A stretch of 6,021 bases of DNA from Helicobacteraceae bacterium UBA6016 (GTDB lineage: Bacteria; Campylobacterota; Campylobacteria; Campylobacterales; UBA6016). A model generated the notes under the pieces. That model had not been told where the DNA came from. It saw nothing but the letters and a program-made list of their open reading frames with translations, and did not search any database. Below, in pieces: positions 4,838-6,021 of the stretch. Location: positions 1-6,021 of the forward strand of contig DIZY01000037.1 of the NCBI GenBank assembly GCA_002428055.1, written 5' to 3'. The translations under genes were made by a program, and so were the position numbers. Every line of letters begins with the position of its first letter. The stretch's first letter is position 1.

Positions 4838-6021
4838 TTGACTCATATTATTCTTGCAGGCGGCGGCGGAACAAGATTGTGGCCCATATCTCGTACTTTT
4901 CTACCCAAACAGTTTATGCAAATTAACAATAAAGCGTCTTTATTTCAAAACACAATTCAAAGAAATAGACAGCTGTGTGATAAGAAAATTATAGTCCTAA
5001 ATCAAGAGCATTATTTTTTAGCGCTGGATCAAATCGGTAGTGAACTAGAAAAGTGTTGTTTTTTGGTTGAGCCGATAGGAAGGAATACTGCCGCAGCTAT
5101 TGCATTGGCCTGCTTAACGCTTGAATTAAATGAAATTGTTTTGGTAAGTCCATCTGATCATATTATATGCGATGTGCCAAATTATACAAAAGCAGTTCTG
5201 GGCGCCGCAGAGTTGGCAAAAAATAATAAAATAGTAACATTTGGCGTTAAACCGACCAACCCTGAATGTGGATACGGATATATAAAAACAAGACAGCAAG
5301 ATATAATATCTTTTTGCGAAAAGCCTGACCTCATAACTGCAACTAACTATATAGAATCTGGTGACTATCTTTGGAATAGCGGAATATTCTGTTTTAAAGT
5401 AGATATTTTTTTATCAGAACTTGCCAAATATCGACCTGACATATACCAGGCATGCCTGACCACACACAAACATACTGTTCAAAAATACAATATCATTAAG
5501 CCGTCTATGCAAGATATGCTCAATATACCAGAGGAAAGTATAGATTATGCCGTTTTGGAAAAAAGCAACCAATTAAAAACAGTTTTATTGGACGCAGGAT
5601 GGTCTGATTTGGGTAGCTTTGAATCTCTGGATAAAACTTTTGAGCGAGACAAAAATGGCAACACCGCATCAAAAAATTTAATAACCATAGATTCCGTCAA
5701 TAACTTTGTGCTTGCCAATAATAAGACAGTGTCTTTGGTGGACATTTCAAATCTGATTATAGTTGACACCCTAGACGCCCTATTAATAGCAAACAAGGGT
5801 AGCGGACAAAAAATAAAAGAGATTGTCTCAACGCTAAAAAAGACAAATAAAGATATTTGCGACACGCACACCACAACATATAGACCATGGGGAACCTATA
5901 CTATTTTGGAAAATAGCGACAAATATAAAATAAAAAAGCTAATCGTCAAACCAAAAAAAAGATTATCGCTTCAAAAGCATATTCATAGAAGCGAACATTG
6001 GGTTGTTGTCAGCGGAAGAGC
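4838..6021 (+). CDS. manC: Mannose-1-phosphate guanylyltransferase/mannose-6-phosphate isomerase, 3' end beyond the window
   Basis: 394 codons are visible of an expected 450-480. The N-terminal nucleotidyltransferase domain starts at once with THIILAGGGGTRLWPISR (residues 2-19), then FLPKQF (21-26), EPIGRNTAAAIALA (from 78), the VSPSDHI metal/nucleotide site (103-109), FGVKPTNPECGYGYI, CEKP, LWNSGIF, IPEESIDYAVLEKS and DAGWSDLGSF. After YRPWGTY comes the C-terminal cupin isomerase domain, with LSLQKHIHRSEHWVVVSG and metal ligands Q379, H381, H383 and E386. The sequence is cut at the edge just after this motif. The enzyme makes GDP-mannose from mannose-1-phosphate and GTP and also converts fructose-6-phosphate to mannose-6-phosphate in the cytoplasm. 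It feeds lipopolysaccharide, exopolysaccharide or protein glycosylation. The start is TTG 4838, directly after an in-frame TGA. The symbol could equally be algA, rfbM or cpsB. Confidence 0.93.
   Translation, partial: MTHIILAGGGGTRLWPISRTFLPKQFMQINNKASLFQNTIQRNRQLCDKKIIVLNQEHYFLALDQIGSELEKCCFLVEPIGRNTAAAIALACLTLELNEIVLVSPSDHIICDVPNYTKAVLGAAELAKNNKIVTFGVKPTNPECGYGYIKTRQQDIISFCEKPDLITATNYIESGDYLWNSGIFCFKVDIFLSELAKYRPDIYQACLTTHKHTVQKYNIIKPSMQDMLNIPEESIDYAVLEKSNQLKTVLLDAGWSDLGSFESLDKTFERDKNGNTASKNLITIDSVNNFVLANNKTVSLVDISNLIIVDTLDALLIANKGSGQKIKEIVSTLKKTNKDICDTHTTTYRPWGTYTILENSDKYKIKKLIVKPKKRLSLQKHIHRSEHWVVVSGR

Noticed and set aside
4651..4926. Plus-strand frame of 91 codons covering the gene tail, repeat C and the manC start
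   Set aside because: It overlaps the manC start, which is certain, its predicted residues are low in information, and it has no ribosome site.
5545..5874. Minus-strand frame of 109 codons
   Set aside because: It is the antisense shadow of the manC coding frame, which carries all expected family motifs.

Overview
The window looks like part of a surface- or flagellin-glycosylation region from an AT-rich Gram-negative bacterium. The codon use (many AAA, ATA, AGA and TTT codons) and tightly packed genes would suit the Campylobacterota (Sulfurimonas/Sulfuricurvum-like). That placement is an inference, because no rRNA or other marker gene is present.

Left block, minus strand (3924 down to 1): four closely packed genes read as one operon. 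In transcription order they are a small protein with an FWD motif (3924-3625), an AbiEii/DUF1814-family nucleotidyltransferase that overlaps it by 16 bp (3640-3005), a single polypeptide fusing an MNT nucleotidyltransferase to an HI0074/HEPN-like domain (2990-2283), and a large GT-B glycosyltransferase (2282 to beyond the left edge). The last two genes abut with no gap (TAAATG). Two different nucleotidyltransferase-based toxin-antitoxin-like modules therefore sit head to tail, and a glycosyltransferase is read behind them. The glycosyltransferase appears to carry two copies of its C-terminal Rossmann unit.

Middle block, plus strand (3996-4745): a broken DUF4910/M28-like aminopeptidase gene, of a kind often found in polysaccharide loci. 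One G is missing from a short G tract, which shifts the frame after about 25 codons. Family similarity is lost near 4610, roughly halfway through. It is followed by what looks like the 3' tail of another, unrecognised gene.

Right block, plus strand (4838 to beyond the right edge): a bifunctional mannose-1-phosphate guanylyltransferase/mannose-6-phosphate isomerase (ManC/AlgA/RfbM type). It starts at TTG directly after an in-frame TGA and makes GDP-mannose, a donor for glycosylation.

The most unusual feature is a direct repeat with the core TTTGGCACAATATCG. It occurs three times in the same orientation, at 3009, 3941 and 4749. The copies bracket first the small gene plus AbiEii module and then the aminopeptidase remnant, as if the region had been assembled from movable or recombining segments. 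The core also resembles a sigma-54 -24 element, so a promoter origin cannot be excluded for some copies. No tRNA, rRNA, CRISPR array or transposase gene is visible.
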